DNA from: CAUZIZ01 sp965219005
GTDB taxonomy: Bacteria > Acidobacteriota > UBA6911 > RPQK01 > JAJDTT01
Assembly (NCBI GenBank): GCA_965219005.1
Contig: CBDCMS010000003.1
Span: forward strand, 868,001 to 932,000
Direction of reading: 5' to 3'
Length of the DNA: 64,000 nt
Below, piece by piece: positions 55,184 through 63,204 of the stretch (position 1 is the stretch's first letter; each line of letters begins with the position of its first letter). The notes below the pieces were generated by a model, which had not been told where the DNA came from, did not search any database, and worked only from the letters and a program-made list of their open reading frames with translations. The translations under genes and the position numbers were made by a program.

Positions 55184-56038
55184 CTACCAGGACGTCTTGG
55201 TGGCCATCCAGAGCTCTCCCTCCTTGACGAGGGTGATCTCTCCACGGAGTGCTTCGCCTTCCATCTTGCCCTCCACCTCGAGAATTGCTGTTTTTCCGTC
55301 GCTGGAGCCGCTCAGGATCTTGACATCCGTAGGCGTCATCGACTTCATTAGCTTCAGCTCTTCAGCCACGTCAGCTGGATCCTGGGTATCCAACATCTCG
55401 GCCATCTCAGGTGACACCAGGGCCTTGAGCTGCTCGGGATCGCCGGAGTGGACCGCTTCCACCCATGCGATGTAGGCCTTCCCGGGCTCGCCTCCACCTG
55501 GGGGCAGCGGGTCGCCGATGGGAGCATTGAGATCCGATAGCGGCGCTTTGAAGGTGAAATCGTATTGGTAGGTGTCGTCGAAGAACTTGTTCGCCTTGGG
55601 GAGATAGATGCGACCAGAAAAGACTTCAGGACCACTGCTCTCCAATTTCAGCTCGGGGTAGGGATTTCCCGAGATGTTGCCCGCCTTGCCCGGCAGCTTG
55701 ACGTCCTGGGAGTAGGCCCGGATTCCGGCCTTCTCGTCGAACTCGGCCGTGTGGGTGATCCCGATCTTGACGTAGGGAAAGTCCACGAAGAAGCTGTCCA
55801 GTTCCCTTTCTTCGATGGGTTGTGCCGCGAAGACGATCTTCCATGTAGGGTCCTTCTCGTCGTAGAAACCCTTCTCCTCGGCGTAGATGTAGACGTGAGG
55901 CAGCTCGACGGTCTGGCCGTTGGCGGTCAGCGTGCCTGTGACGCTGGCTTCCTCTGCCCAGACGGCGGTGGTCAGGCAGAGAGCCAGCAGGGGACTCACA
56001 ACAAGTGAGCAGGCTAGAAACGAAAAGTGTTTTCTCAT
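55184..56038 (-). CDS. Exported protein with C-terminal NTF2/DUF4878-like domain
   Basis: 284 residues from ATG 56038. Signal peptide (FLACSLVVSPLLALCLTTAVWA), an N-terminal beta-sandwich of unknown family (TLTANGQTVELPHVYIYAEE, YVKIGITHTAEFDEKAGI), a Pro/Gly linker (DPLPPGGGEPGK), and a C-terminal domain whose AYIAWVEAVHSGDPEQLKALV and AEELKLMKSMTPTDVKILSG resemble DUF4878/NTF2-like folds with a final LVKEGELWMATKTSW strand. The frame is open another 45 codons upstream, but those belong to the tail of the broken hydrolase. Likely part of a unit with the small frame and P460 gene downstream. Function unknown. Confidence 0.7.
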   Translation of the reverse strand: MRKHFSFLACSLVVSPLLALCLTTAVWAEEASVTGTLTANGQTVELPHVYIYAEEKGFYDEKDPTWKIVFAAQPIEERELDSFFVDFPYVKIGITHTAEFDEKAGIRAYSQDVKLPGKAGNISGNPYPELKLESSGPEVFSGRIYLPKANKFFDDTYQYDFTFKAPLSDLNAPIGDPLPPGGGEPGKAYIAWVEAVHSGDPEQLKALVSPEMAEMLDTQDPADVAEELKLMKSMTPTDVKILSGSSDGKTAILEVEGKMEGEALRGEITLVKEGELWMATKTSW

Positions 56039-56040
56039 GA

Positions 56041-56849
56041 TGGGAGAGTATAGCCAACTTCGTGATTTCGGCAAGTCCCGTCGCCTCGCCAACGGGCGTA
56101 GCTCCGACTCTCGATTCACTGTGTCCAGAATGAGAGCCTCGACGTGGGACCAAACCTCGGGGTCCCGATTCATCTTGGCGTGGTCCGTCCGCAGGAATCT
56201 CTTCCATCAGGAGACGCCGGATAGATCGATATCTTTGTTGCGATAGTCGAAGCGGAAGTTGCCGATGATCTCAGTCCGAGCTGGATCTGCGGCTCGGATT
56301 TCGGATTCGCCTCGAACGAAGATCCCATTCTGTTGGAAGATTGGCGGCGCTACGGACGTTTTGCGGAATCACGGAGTCGCCGCGGCCGACGCTGTCTATC
56401 TGAATCGTCAGCAGGACCGGGAGGGACATCGCCTGCAGCTGCCTTGCCAGTTTCACCACCGCCGCACCGCCAAAGCTCTGGCCATACAAGATCAACCGAG
56501 CACGGTTGGCCTTCTCCTGATTCGTCTTGCCATCCCCGTCCAGGTCCAGGGAGCCTCGAATCAGCTGGATTGCCAGATCGCGCTTCTTGTTTTCGACTGT
56601 CTCCACCGAGACACCCGGAAGTTTCATCTCGCGAAGCCGGAGGGCTAGTTTCCGAACACCCGAATGCCGGCTATCCCAAGGCTCCCGCCCACCCAGGAAC
56701 CCCAGGATCAGGAGGTTTTGCTTGGGTAGAGGAGTCGGGGTACTGAAATCAGGGTAGAGCTGTCCCTGGGAAAGGAAGCAGCCGTACGATAGCAAGAGTA
56801 GAAAAGCAGCAGGCGTAGCGACTGCTGCTTTCAATCCGAGATCACGCAT
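56041..56849 (-). pseudogene. Alpha/beta-hydrolase-like protein with a frameshift and a nonsense codon
   Basis: Starts MRDLGLKAAVATPAAFLLLL (signal or anchor), NLLILGFLGGREPW, and has a nucleophile elbow GQSFGGAAV with Ser flanked by Gly. At about 56338-56341, after VRSAANL, the frame shifts by one: the homologous continuation FQQNGIFVRGESEIRAADP is in the next frame and ends at TGA near 56207, in frame with a further conserved-looking tail (DHAKMNRDPEVWSHVEALIL). That tail now reads on without a stop into the next gene's start region. Typical family ending is TDHAxMDxDPEVWxxVxxLI. So two lesions, one perhaps an assembly error. Probably inactive lipase/esterase-type hydrolase. Confidence 0.65.
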
Positions 56850-57011
56850 GGCTGTGGTGCGCCCACAAGTCAGCGAAGGGTACTATCAACCCGACACTGG
56901 GGTCCCAGCAACAGGGACGGTGGTGCTGAGCAGGTGGACCGCCCTCGGGATTGCGGCATCCAGCCCCGGCATTCCTGTATCAGTCCGGCCAGCGCTACTC
57001 ATTGAAAAGAT

Positions 57012-57062
57012 TGGTCGGGGCAGAGGGATTTGAACCCCCGACTTCCTGCTCCCAAAGCAGAA
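57012..57062 (-). tRNA. 3' half of tRNA-Pro(TGG): probable attachment-site remnant
   Basis: The minus strand reads CTGCTTTGGGAGCAG (anticodon arm, TGG), a variable region, T-arm GGGGGTTCAAATCCCTC and acceptor 3' end GCCCCGACCA. The D-arm and 5' acceptor strand are absent upstream, where unrelated sequence begins. Only the 3' half typical of integrase attachment sites is present. Confidence 0.7.
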
Positions 57063-57205
57063 CTCCCTGGTTTCACAACCTCCTCATTTTCAGTAAGTTG
57101 TGGAAAGAGTTTGTAGATTCGGGCTGCATGGGCACCCATGCAGTTGCAAACTACAAACAACCGAAAGCTCTAAGAATCACCTTCCGAGTGTCCCGCTTTC
57201 CCGCT

Positions 57206-57436
57206 ATGACCCTTGGTCAGCGAATCCGCAAGCGCCGCCTTGAGCAAGGACTCAAGCAGATGGAGCTGGCTGGCCTTCTGGGCGTCAACCCAAGGACTAT
57301 CGTCAACTGGGAAAAGGACCGAACCAGGCCAAGGTCGTCCCAGATGGAGGCAGTTGTGCAGGACTTCCTAAAGGGCCGTGATCCGAGGCTAAGGGCTGAG
57401 TTGGATAACCGAAAACGGGAGGAAAAGCTTGGTTGA
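57206..57436 (+). CDS. XRE-family helix-turn-helix protein
   Basis: 76 residues from ATG 57206. LGQRIRKRRLEQGLKQMELA and GLLGVNPRTIVNWEKDRTRP form a Cro/C1-type helix-turn-helix; a basic, charged tail follows (DPRLRAELDNRKREEKLG). The frame extends 85 codons upstream, but that part overlaps the tRNA fragment. Beside an attachment-like tRNA half and an IS30 element it may be a leftover regulator of an integrated element. A strong hairpin follows at 57485-57514. Confidence 0.75.
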   Translation: MTLGQRIRKRRLEQGLKQMELAGLLGVNPRTIVNWEKDRTRPRSSQMEAVVQDFLKGRDPRLRAELDNRKREEKLG

Positions 57437-57484
57437 GAGTCGGCACCCGATTCCAAAGAGAGCGGGCCGATTTCGACGAAATCG

Positions 57485-57514
57485 AAGGACCGGTTCCACC
57501 TAGAACCGGTCCTT
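57485..57514 (+). terminator. Strong hairpin after the XRE gene
   Basis: AAGGACCGGTTC, loop CACCTA, GAACCGGTCCTT gives a perfect 12-bp stem about 48 bases after the stop. The tail TCAGATTCT is only weakly T-rich; likely an intrinsic terminator protecting against readthrough into the adjacent IS. Confidence 0.6.
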
Positions 57515-57540
57515 CAGATTCTCCCGCAGACATGTTCAAA

Positions 57541-58801
57541 CGAACGACCCCAAACGCTGCGAATTCAATCGGTCGATGCAACACCTCTAGTCTCTAGCGA
57601 TAGAGAGGAGGATGTTGCCCATGAAATATCGGACGAGGATCTATTACACGGAAGAACAGAAGACTTTGATGTGGGACCGCTGGCAAAAAGGCGAGTCCCT
57701 GAGCTCGATCGCGCGGCTCTTTGACCGCGGCCATTCTTCCATTGAGGGTATTCTGAAACAGACCGGTGGCATCCGGCCGCAGCCGCGCCGACGATCGCGA
57801 CTCGCGTTGACGTCATCGGAACGCGAGGAGATCTCCCGCGGTGTGGTCGCCGGCTGCTCGATCCGTTCGATTGCCAGAGGGCTAGGTCGCGCCCCCTCGA
57901 CGGTCAGTCGCGAGCTCCAGCGTAACGGCGGCCGGCTCCGGTACCGGGCCAACCGGGCCGATCAAGCGGCTTGGGAGCGAGCGCGCCGCCCGAAAATCTG
58001 TAAACTGGTCCAGAACCGGGAACTCGCCCACAGCGTAGCCTTGAACCTGAAGAAGCTCTGGTCGCCCGAGCAGATTGCCGGGTGGCTTAAGCGCACGTAT
58101 CCCGATCACAAGGACTTTCAGGGGTCAGACGAGACTATCTATAAAAGCCTCTTCATCCAGGCCCGCGGCGCCTTGAAGAAAGAGCTGTTGCAGCATTTGA
58201 GACGGACCCGTGGGATGCGCCGCTCACGTCACCATACACAGAAGACGGAGGATCACGGACGGATCAAGGACACGGTATCGATCCGTGAGCGCCTCGGTGG
58301 AGGAGCGCGCCGTACCCGGTCATGGGGAAGGGGACCTCCTGATCGGATCAAAGCGCAGTCAAATCGCCACCCTGGTCGAACGTCAGACGCGCTACGTGAT
58401 GTTGGTCAAAGTCAACAGCCAAGACACCGAAACGGTGATCAACGCCTTGAGCAAACAAGCGCTCAAGTTACCGCGGGAACTGTACCAGTCACTGACGTGG
58501 GACCGGGGAAAGGAAATGGCCGATCACAAACGCTTCAGTCTCGATACGAACATAAAAGTCTACTTCTGCGATCCACGAAGCCCCTGGCAGCGCGGCTCAA
58601 ACGAAAACACCAACGGACTGCTCCGACAATACTTCCCGAAAGGAATGGATCTCTCAAACGTCGACCAAGACAAATTGAATGCCGTGGCAAGACAGTTAAA
58701 CGAACGACCCAGAAAAACGTTAGACTACGAAACGCCAGCCGAACGATTTAACCAATGTGTTGCGTCGATCGGTTGAATCCGCACCTAAGAGCGGTCGTTC
58801 A
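57541..58801 (+). mobile_element. IS30-family insertion sequence (defective transposase)
   Basis: About 1.26 kb bounded by imperfect inverted repeats of about 44 bases: left GAACGACC plus TTCAATCGGTCGATGCAACA, right in inverse TGTTGCGTCGATCGGTTGAA plus GGTCGTTC. The precise target duplication is unclear. Confidence 0.75.
57612..58776 (+). pseudogene. IS30-family transposase, frameshifted
   Basis: First frame (57612 on): helix-turn-helix part KGESLSSIARLFDRGHSSIE, then SSEREEISRGVVAGCSIRSI and GRAPSTVSRELQRNGG typical of IS30 DNA binding. Near 58290, after KDTVSIRER, the reading passes to the second frame, ASVEERAVPGHGEGDLLIGS, with the DDE core: Asp in GEGDLL, LTWDRGKEM and SPWQRGSNENTNGLLRQYFP with Glu. 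The gene is cut by this single shift; without it a full transposase of about 385 residues would result. Programmed frameshifting is not typical for this family. Confidence 0.75.
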
Positions 58802-58913
58802 AGTTTCCCGCGGAAACGTCGAATGGACGACCCTGAGATTGGAGAAAACCAGAGACTCCTTCCGGTCTGGAAATGCCTTCTAGCCCCACTCAGTTCTCTG
58901 AGGGGTGATGGAT

Positions 58914-59804
58914 CTAGCTCATCAATTCGGAGAGGGCTTCCAAGCTATCCGGAGAGATCAAGCGATAGCGTATCCTCCTTCGCGCCTTCACCTGCTTGAT
59001 CGCGACCGAGTCACAAAAGACCACATCATCGGCCGTGAAAGAGTTGGGATTCTCCCGAGGCCACCAGTATTCCCGAAAGAAGTGAAACTCACCAACAAAG
59101 GGTGCCAAAAAGCCTCGCGCCCTTTCCAGAAACAACTTACTGATGGAAACCACCGCTATCAGAGCCGGTTTGTCCAACTGGCGGATCATCTCAACCTGCT
59201 CCTTCGGCTCACAGATCGTGAGTTGATAAGGAGGACGTTCCCGCGGCAGGAACGCCTCGATCCGCGGACCCATACCCGGCAAATAAGTGACAAGGGCTCC
59301 GACTCCCAGCTCGGGATCTGATGCCAGGTCCTCCTCCAAGCATTCCTGGATCGGACAACGCAGCTCCTCCTCCAGCTCTGCTTTCAAGATTCGACACATC
59401 CCGGGATCAGTTGAAACCACCAGAAGGTGATCTGGCGGCTGCATCCGCAGACGCTCCCAAACCCGTTGGCGAAGCGCTTCCATCGTGTAGCCACTCTCAC
59501 GAGCTACTCGGATTGTGAGATCGATCAGGCCATCCACGTCCTGAGTTGGGGGCACGAGTTCCTCCATCGGAGCCACTCGCATCAACTTGCCAGACTGTCT
59601 GATCAGGAAACGCTCATCCACCAGCTCCTGATAGGCACGGCTGACCGTGTTTCGGTGGACCTTATGTAGCCGCGCCAGCGTCCGCACGGAGGGCAGAGCG
59701 TCTCCAGGTCTTAACCCTCCAGTGGCGATCAAGACGATGATCTGGTTCACCAGCTGTTGGTGAACCGGCACCTCGCTGTCCTTGCTGATGCGAATCTTCA
59801 TCAC
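58914..59804 (-). CDS. GntR-family transcriptional regulator
   Basis: 296 residues. N-terminal winged helix: PVHQQLVNQIIVLIATGGLR, LPSVRTLARLHKVHRNTVSR and YQELVDERFLIRQSGKLMRV, the textbook GntR pattern. The C-terminal 180 residues (DPGMCRILKAELEEELRCPI, ALIAVVSISKLFLERARGF) do not match the usual FadR or HutC effector folds but resemble the domain fused to GntR heads in some YtrA-like regulators. Divergent from the creatinase-like gene with a possible operator in between (59878-59897), so it probably regulates that gene and itself. The effector is unknown. Confidence 0.8.
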   Translation of the reverse strand: MMKIRISKDSEVPVHQQLVNQIIVLIATGGLRPGDALPSVRTLARLHKVHRNTVSRAYQELVDERFLIRQSGKLMRVAPMEELVPPTQDVDGLIDLTIRVARESGYTMEALRQRVWERLRMQPPDHLLVVSTDPGMCRILKAELEEELRCPIQECLEEDLASDPELGVGALVTYLPGMGPRIEAFLPRERPPYQLTICEPKEQVEMIRQLDKPALIAVVSISKLFLERARGFLAPFVGEFHFFREYWWPRENPNSFTADDVVFCDSVAIKQVKARRRIRYRLISPDSLEALSELMS

Positions 59805-59877
59805 CGAGGCCTGCCTGGGGCCTTAATCTGACGGGTGAAACCAGTTGGGTCCGATCTTACACCCGCCCAATCTTTGA

Positions 59878-59897
59878 TGACACTTGAAAAAGCGTCA
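59878..59897. promoter_or_regulatory. Candidate GntR operator
   Basis: TGACACTT-GAAA-AAGCGTCA is an 8+8 inverted repeat with one mismatch, centred between the GntR regulator and the plus-strand genes. Position and symmetry suit an operator; no experimental support. Confidence 0.45.
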
Positions 59898-59941
59898 CAC
59901 CGCCGCTGGTGCAGGCCTCCTGGCGTCGTCTAGCCTCCGGG

Positions 59942-60127
59942 ATGAACATGAATAGGGAAAGATCTCAGATGTGGGTGGGAGTCGTGTCCTATGGAGTCCT
60001 GGTTCTCGCCATTGCGTCACCAGACACACTAACGTCAAGCGTAGCGTGGGCAATCAGCGGAGCTCACGAATGGATTGTAGAACTCTGCCTGAGCTTTCTC
60101 TGCGACGTCGGATTTCGGGGGTTTTGA
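59942..60127 (+). CDS. Short membrane ORF, possible N-terminal transporter fragment
   Basis: About 61 residues: MNRERSQMWVGVV then a hydrophobic stretch (SYGVLVLAIASPDTLTSSVA) and a second one (WIVELCLSFLCDVGF), ending two bases before the creatinase-like ATG. The first part resembles the first helix of BCCT-type osmolyte transporters. It may be a stub left by deletion of the rest, or a non-coding leader; no strong ribosome site. Confidence 0.3.
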   Translation: MNMNRERSQMWVGVVSYGVLVLAIASPDTLTSSVAWAISGAHEWIVELCLSFLCDVGFRGF

Positions 60128-60129
60128 CA

Positions 60130-61377
60130 ATGCAAGGAATCACGGTTGACGAGTACCGGCACCGTCTTGGTGCGCTTCAGTCGAGCGTCGTGCAAGCGGA
60201 CCTCGACCTTTTCATCGTCTCGGCCCTTGACAGTCTCTACTACCTGACCGGTGCCGGTTTTGAGCCGTTCGAACGGCCGTTCTTTCTGTTGGTTCGGCCC
60301 GAACATCCCCCTGTGCTGCTCGTACCAAAACTCGAACACGAGCACATGAGGAGAGCCCAAAACATCCCTGATGAGAGCATTCAGACCTACTGGGACTACC
60401 CTGCCCCAAGCGGACGCAGCTGGCCTGATCGACTCCGTGAATTGATAGAGGGGAGCAGGCAGGTCGGCGTCGAACCAACCTTGCCTCTGGAGATCTCTCA
60501 GGAGTTGAGGGACTTCTCGCTACAGGCGGAGCCGTTGGTCGAACGACTGCGATCCGTCAAGTCCAGCAACGAGATCGGATTGATCCGTCGAGCAGCGCAC
60601 TACGCTGACTTGTCAGTCGAACGACTGCTCGCCGCATCCTACTACGGTTCCACTGTTGCGGAAGGCTTTGCCGAGACTCGCGTGGTCACCTCTCGCATCA
60701 TCCGCGAGGTTGCGGATTGGGAGCCATTGAGCACGAAAGTCACTATGGCAACCTGGCCAGCTCCCGAAAGCGCAATGCCCCACTCGGTTCCCAATCTCAA
60801 TAGCCGCCTGCTGGAAGGTCCGCATGTCGCATTGGCATTGACCCGGATCAATGGCTATGCAGCTGAGACCGAACGCACCTACTTCACCGCTCCACCGTCA
60901 TCCGAGGTAGCCAGGACATTCGCCGCCATGATGGAGGCCCGCCGGATTGCCTTCGAGATGATTCGGCCGGGAGTTCGGTGTGCTGAGCTTGATGCGACTA
61001 TCAATGAGTTCCTGAGGCGGGAAGGCTATTACACCGAAGACCAACGGTTACATCGGATCGGACATGGCCTCGGACTGGGGAGCCACGAGTCCCCGTGGCT
61101 GTCGGAGGGCAGTGAAGACTGTCTGAGCGAGAACATGGTGATCAGTATTGAGCCTGGTATTTATCTAGCGGAGATCGGCGGAGTGCGCCATTCAGATACG
61201 GTTCTGGTCACAGAGGATGGCTACGAACTTCTCACTACCTATCCAACGGACATGGAGCCGCTGATTATCCGGGGGTGGAGACCACTTCCCAGATTCAGAG
61301 GCTGGCTGGTTCAACATGCGTTCCGCTTGAAGCAGAGCGGACGCGGATCGGCCCAATCCCTTCATCAGGAAATGTAA
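60130..61377 (+). CDS. Creatinase/Xaa-Pro peptidase-like M24 protein with lost metal ligands
   Basis: 415 residues with an N-terminal creatinase domain (DLDLFIVSALDSLYYLTGAG) and a C-terminal pita-bread domain (RRAAHYADLSVERL, GHGLGLGSHESPWLSEGSE, SIEPGIY, TVLVTEDGYELLT). Peptidases of this fold bind two metals through D, D, H, E, E. Here the region around ALTRINGYAAETERTYF has no Asp at the first site and Glu at the second, the His of GHGLGLGSHE and the Glu of SIEPG remain, and the last site reads RHSDT instead of R-x-ED. At least three of five ligands are changed, as in metal-free creatinase. So hydrolysis of a creatine-like or other small C-N substrate is more likely than peptide cleavage. 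Divergent from a GntR regulator. Confidence 0.78.
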   Translation: MQGITVDEYRHRLGALQSSVVQADLDLFIVSALDSLYYLTGAGFEPFERPFFLLVRPEHPPVLLVPKLEHEHMRRAQNIPDESIQTYWDYPAPSGRSWPDRLRELIEGSRQVGVEPTLPLEISQELRDFSLQAEPLVERLRSVKSSNEIGLIRRAAHYADLSVERLLAASYYGSTVAEGFAETRVVTSRIIREVADWEPLSTKVTMATWPAPESAMPHSVPNLNSRLLEGPHVALALTRINGYAAETERTYFTAPPSSEVARTFAAMMEARRIAFEMIRPGVRCAELDATINEFLRREGYYTEDQRLHRIGHGLGLGSHESPWLSEGSEDCLSENMVISIEPGIYLAEIGGVRHSDTVLVTEDGYELLTTYPTDMEPLIIRGWRPLPRFRGWLVQHAFRLKQSGRGSAQSLHQEM

Positions 61378-61441
61378 TGTGGTGGCATAGGCAAAGCTTG
61401 CAAACCCGACTGGTCCTGGTTCTTCAATCCAGTGACGTCGT

Positions 61442-62497
61442 ATGACCGTTCTCCCGATAGGGAAGGAGTCTATCGAGCACCATTTTGGAGCAGTGAAATC
61501 CAACTGGCGTGAGTTCTACACCGAGTACTCTCTATCTTTCCTGACTTCCTCGGATGGAGTTCCCGATCACCGCCACTTTGTTGATGGAGTCAGGACAGCA
61601 GGCTGGAAGGTCATGCTTCAGGGAATTGCAGGGCACAGAACTTTCGTTGCCGCACTGACAAAGACGCACTGGCAAACGACCAGGTCTGTAGCTGGTCTGA
61701 TCTTTCTAAGATGGGTTTCTTTCCTGCTTGTTCCGGGCTCGATTGCGGTCGCGTATTTCTGGGGAAAAGGGCCTGGCCTTTTAACGCTCTGGATGGGTGC
61801 AATTGCGCCGTGGCCGCTGAGAAAGGCCTGCATTCGCCACTTGACGAAAGAGGTGATACGCAAACCTGACTTCTTCCGTTTTGCCGTTGAGTGTGGCCTG
61901 TTCACCGTGGTGGACTCAAAGGATGAGTTGTTCGAATCTCAGGTCTCGGGATGCTGTTCTGTAATCGGGATTGCTGCCCTGAGTATGATGATAGTTGCTC
62001 CCCAGTCAGCCGCGCTTTTCGCTGTCCTCATTGTGATTGAGCTCATTCCTCACTGGCTGGGGATGGGTAGTAGTGAACCCCTTGTGCTCCAGCTTCGTTG
62101 GAATGAACCGCAGAGCCGCATACGTCTGGGAAAGGACACATCTACTCTTTCAGGGAGTGTCCCTCAAACCAGCTCAGAGAAACATTCGTCGGAAAAACCC
62201 TCCGAGGCAGAGCCTCCGAAACCCTCGCTTGCGAGGGACCATCCAATGGGTGACCACTGGCTAGCTCAGGACTACAGCGCGGTCATTCGTGAATCGGTGA
62301 AAGAACTCAGGAAAGGTGTGAGGGTGGCGATAGCCTCGGGTGTCAAGGAGGCTCTCTCTAGCTGGCGATCGTCGTATTTCTCAACTCGCTTTCTGGTTGC
62401 ACTTATTTCCATCACGGTAATTCTCCTGCTCTTCTTGGATCCCGCGGTCCTCTGGATGATTCTGCTTGCGATCGTCGGTTACCTCAGTGCCGCTTAA
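61442..62497 (+). CDS. Membrane protein of unknown function
   Basis: 351 residues, not recognised. N-terminal 70 residues are soluble and include FLTSSDGVPDHRHFVDGVRT, followed by four or more hydrophobic segments (IFLRWVSFLLVPGSIAVAYF, IGIAALSMMIVAPQSAALFA), a polar Ser/Pro/Glu-rich stretch near 235-270, a charged helix (VIRESVKELRKGVRVAIASG) and a C-terminal hairpin of two helices (FLVALISITVILLLFLDPAV). Codon pattern is less GC-rich than in neighbours, so recent transfer is possible. No strong ribosome site before ATG 61442. Confidence 0.55.
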   Translation: MTVLPIGKESIEHHFGAVKSNWREFYTEYSLSFLTSSDGVPDHRHFVDGVRTAGWKVMLQGIAGHRTFVAALTKTHWQTTRSVAGLIFLRWVSFLLVPGSIAVAYFWGKGPGLLTLWMGAIAPWPLRKACIRHLTKEVIRKPDFFRFAVECGLFTVVDSKDELFESQVSGCCSVIGIAALSMMIVAPQSAALFAVLIVIELIPHWLGMGSSEPLVLQLRWNEPQSRIRLGKDTSTLSGSVPQTSSEKHSSEKPSEAEPPKPSLARDHPMGDHWLAQDYSAVIRESVKELRKGVRVAIASGVKEALSSWRSSYFSTRFLVALISITVILLLFLDPAVLWMILLAIVGYLSAA

Positions 62498-62815
62498 TCA
62501 CGTCGCGGGACTCATACCGAATGCCATCTCCACCCCTGTTGTCAGCACTTCGCGGCCACGCTTCAAGACCGACCTCCTCCAGGAACTAGCACCGGGACAG
62601 AAGGCCTCCAGCAAGTCCACCTTTGTGGGGTTTTCAACGGCACCGGCACCATGACCATGGTGATGGCAGCGATTCTCTTCTCGTAGGGCGTGGAGGACGC
62701 GGACTGAATGGTAGGTGCCGAATTCCCGACCGCCGAGATTCATCGTTGGACTAGCGCCCTTGCCGGAGAAGTGCCTGGCGAGAGCGGAAGGAGGCTCTGG
62801 TTTTCTCCAATCTCA
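62498..62815 (-). pseudogene. C-terminal remnant of a DUF2817 (M14-like carboxypeptidase) protein
   Basis: The minus strand carries GGREFGTYHSVRVLHALREE, NRCHHHGHG, DLLEAFCPGASSWRRSVLKR and GREVLTTGVE, which follows the usual C-terminal pattern of DUF2817 proteins (EFGTY, LRAENRxHH, REAFCP, W-x-V-L-x-R). The N-terminal zinc site part is missing: upstream is a stop in frame near 62817 and then, at 62866, the group II intron begins. Recognition is from memory of the family and moderate. Confidence 0.5.
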
Positions 62816-62865
62816 GCCCAGTTCATTCAACGTTTCCGGGGAGAATCTGAATGACCGCTTTTAGG

Positions 62866-63204
62866 GTGCGCCGTGGTAAGGTGGCGCTTTCCCAGTGGGT
62901 GAAAGTCCCACCCGGCAACCGCTCCAGCCGGAAGCAACCGGAGCAACTATGGAGGTAACGAAATGGTTGAAGCCTCTGGTGAAGCGAGTCACGAATTGGT
63001 GACCGCGCGAGTGTGCAGGCCGTAACGTGAGTGAACGCTGAGCAAGCCTCGAAAAGGACGATGCGCAGGCCGACCCGGCTCCTAGACCGGGGAAGGCTGA
63101 TAGGGCTGGGGAAGTGAGCGAAGTAGGCAACCAGTCGCTGCGCCGGGGTAGTGGCGACAGCATGTACACCAGGGAAAGCGCACGCAACACGGGAAGCCCC
63201 TAGG
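62866..63204 (+). mobile_element. Group II intron, 5' part, cut by IS1182
   Basis: Begins GTGCGCC, the conserved 5' end of bacterial group II introns, followed by typical domain I features: GGGTGAAAGTCCCACCCGGC, GGAAGCAACCGGAGCAAC, GGTGAAGCGAG and, near the 3' end, GGAAAGCGCACGCAACACGG then GAAGCCCC that lead into domain IV. The sequence is broken at 63205 by the inverted IS1182 copy 2; any maturase and domains V-VI would lie beyond. Assignment rests on primary motifs, not on folding. Confidence 0.72.

Noticed and set aside
56951..57205. ORF translating as GAEGFEPPTSCSQSR upstream of the XRE gene.
   Set aside because: This peptide is the well-known false translation across a tRNA 3' end; it is the tRNA-Pro half.
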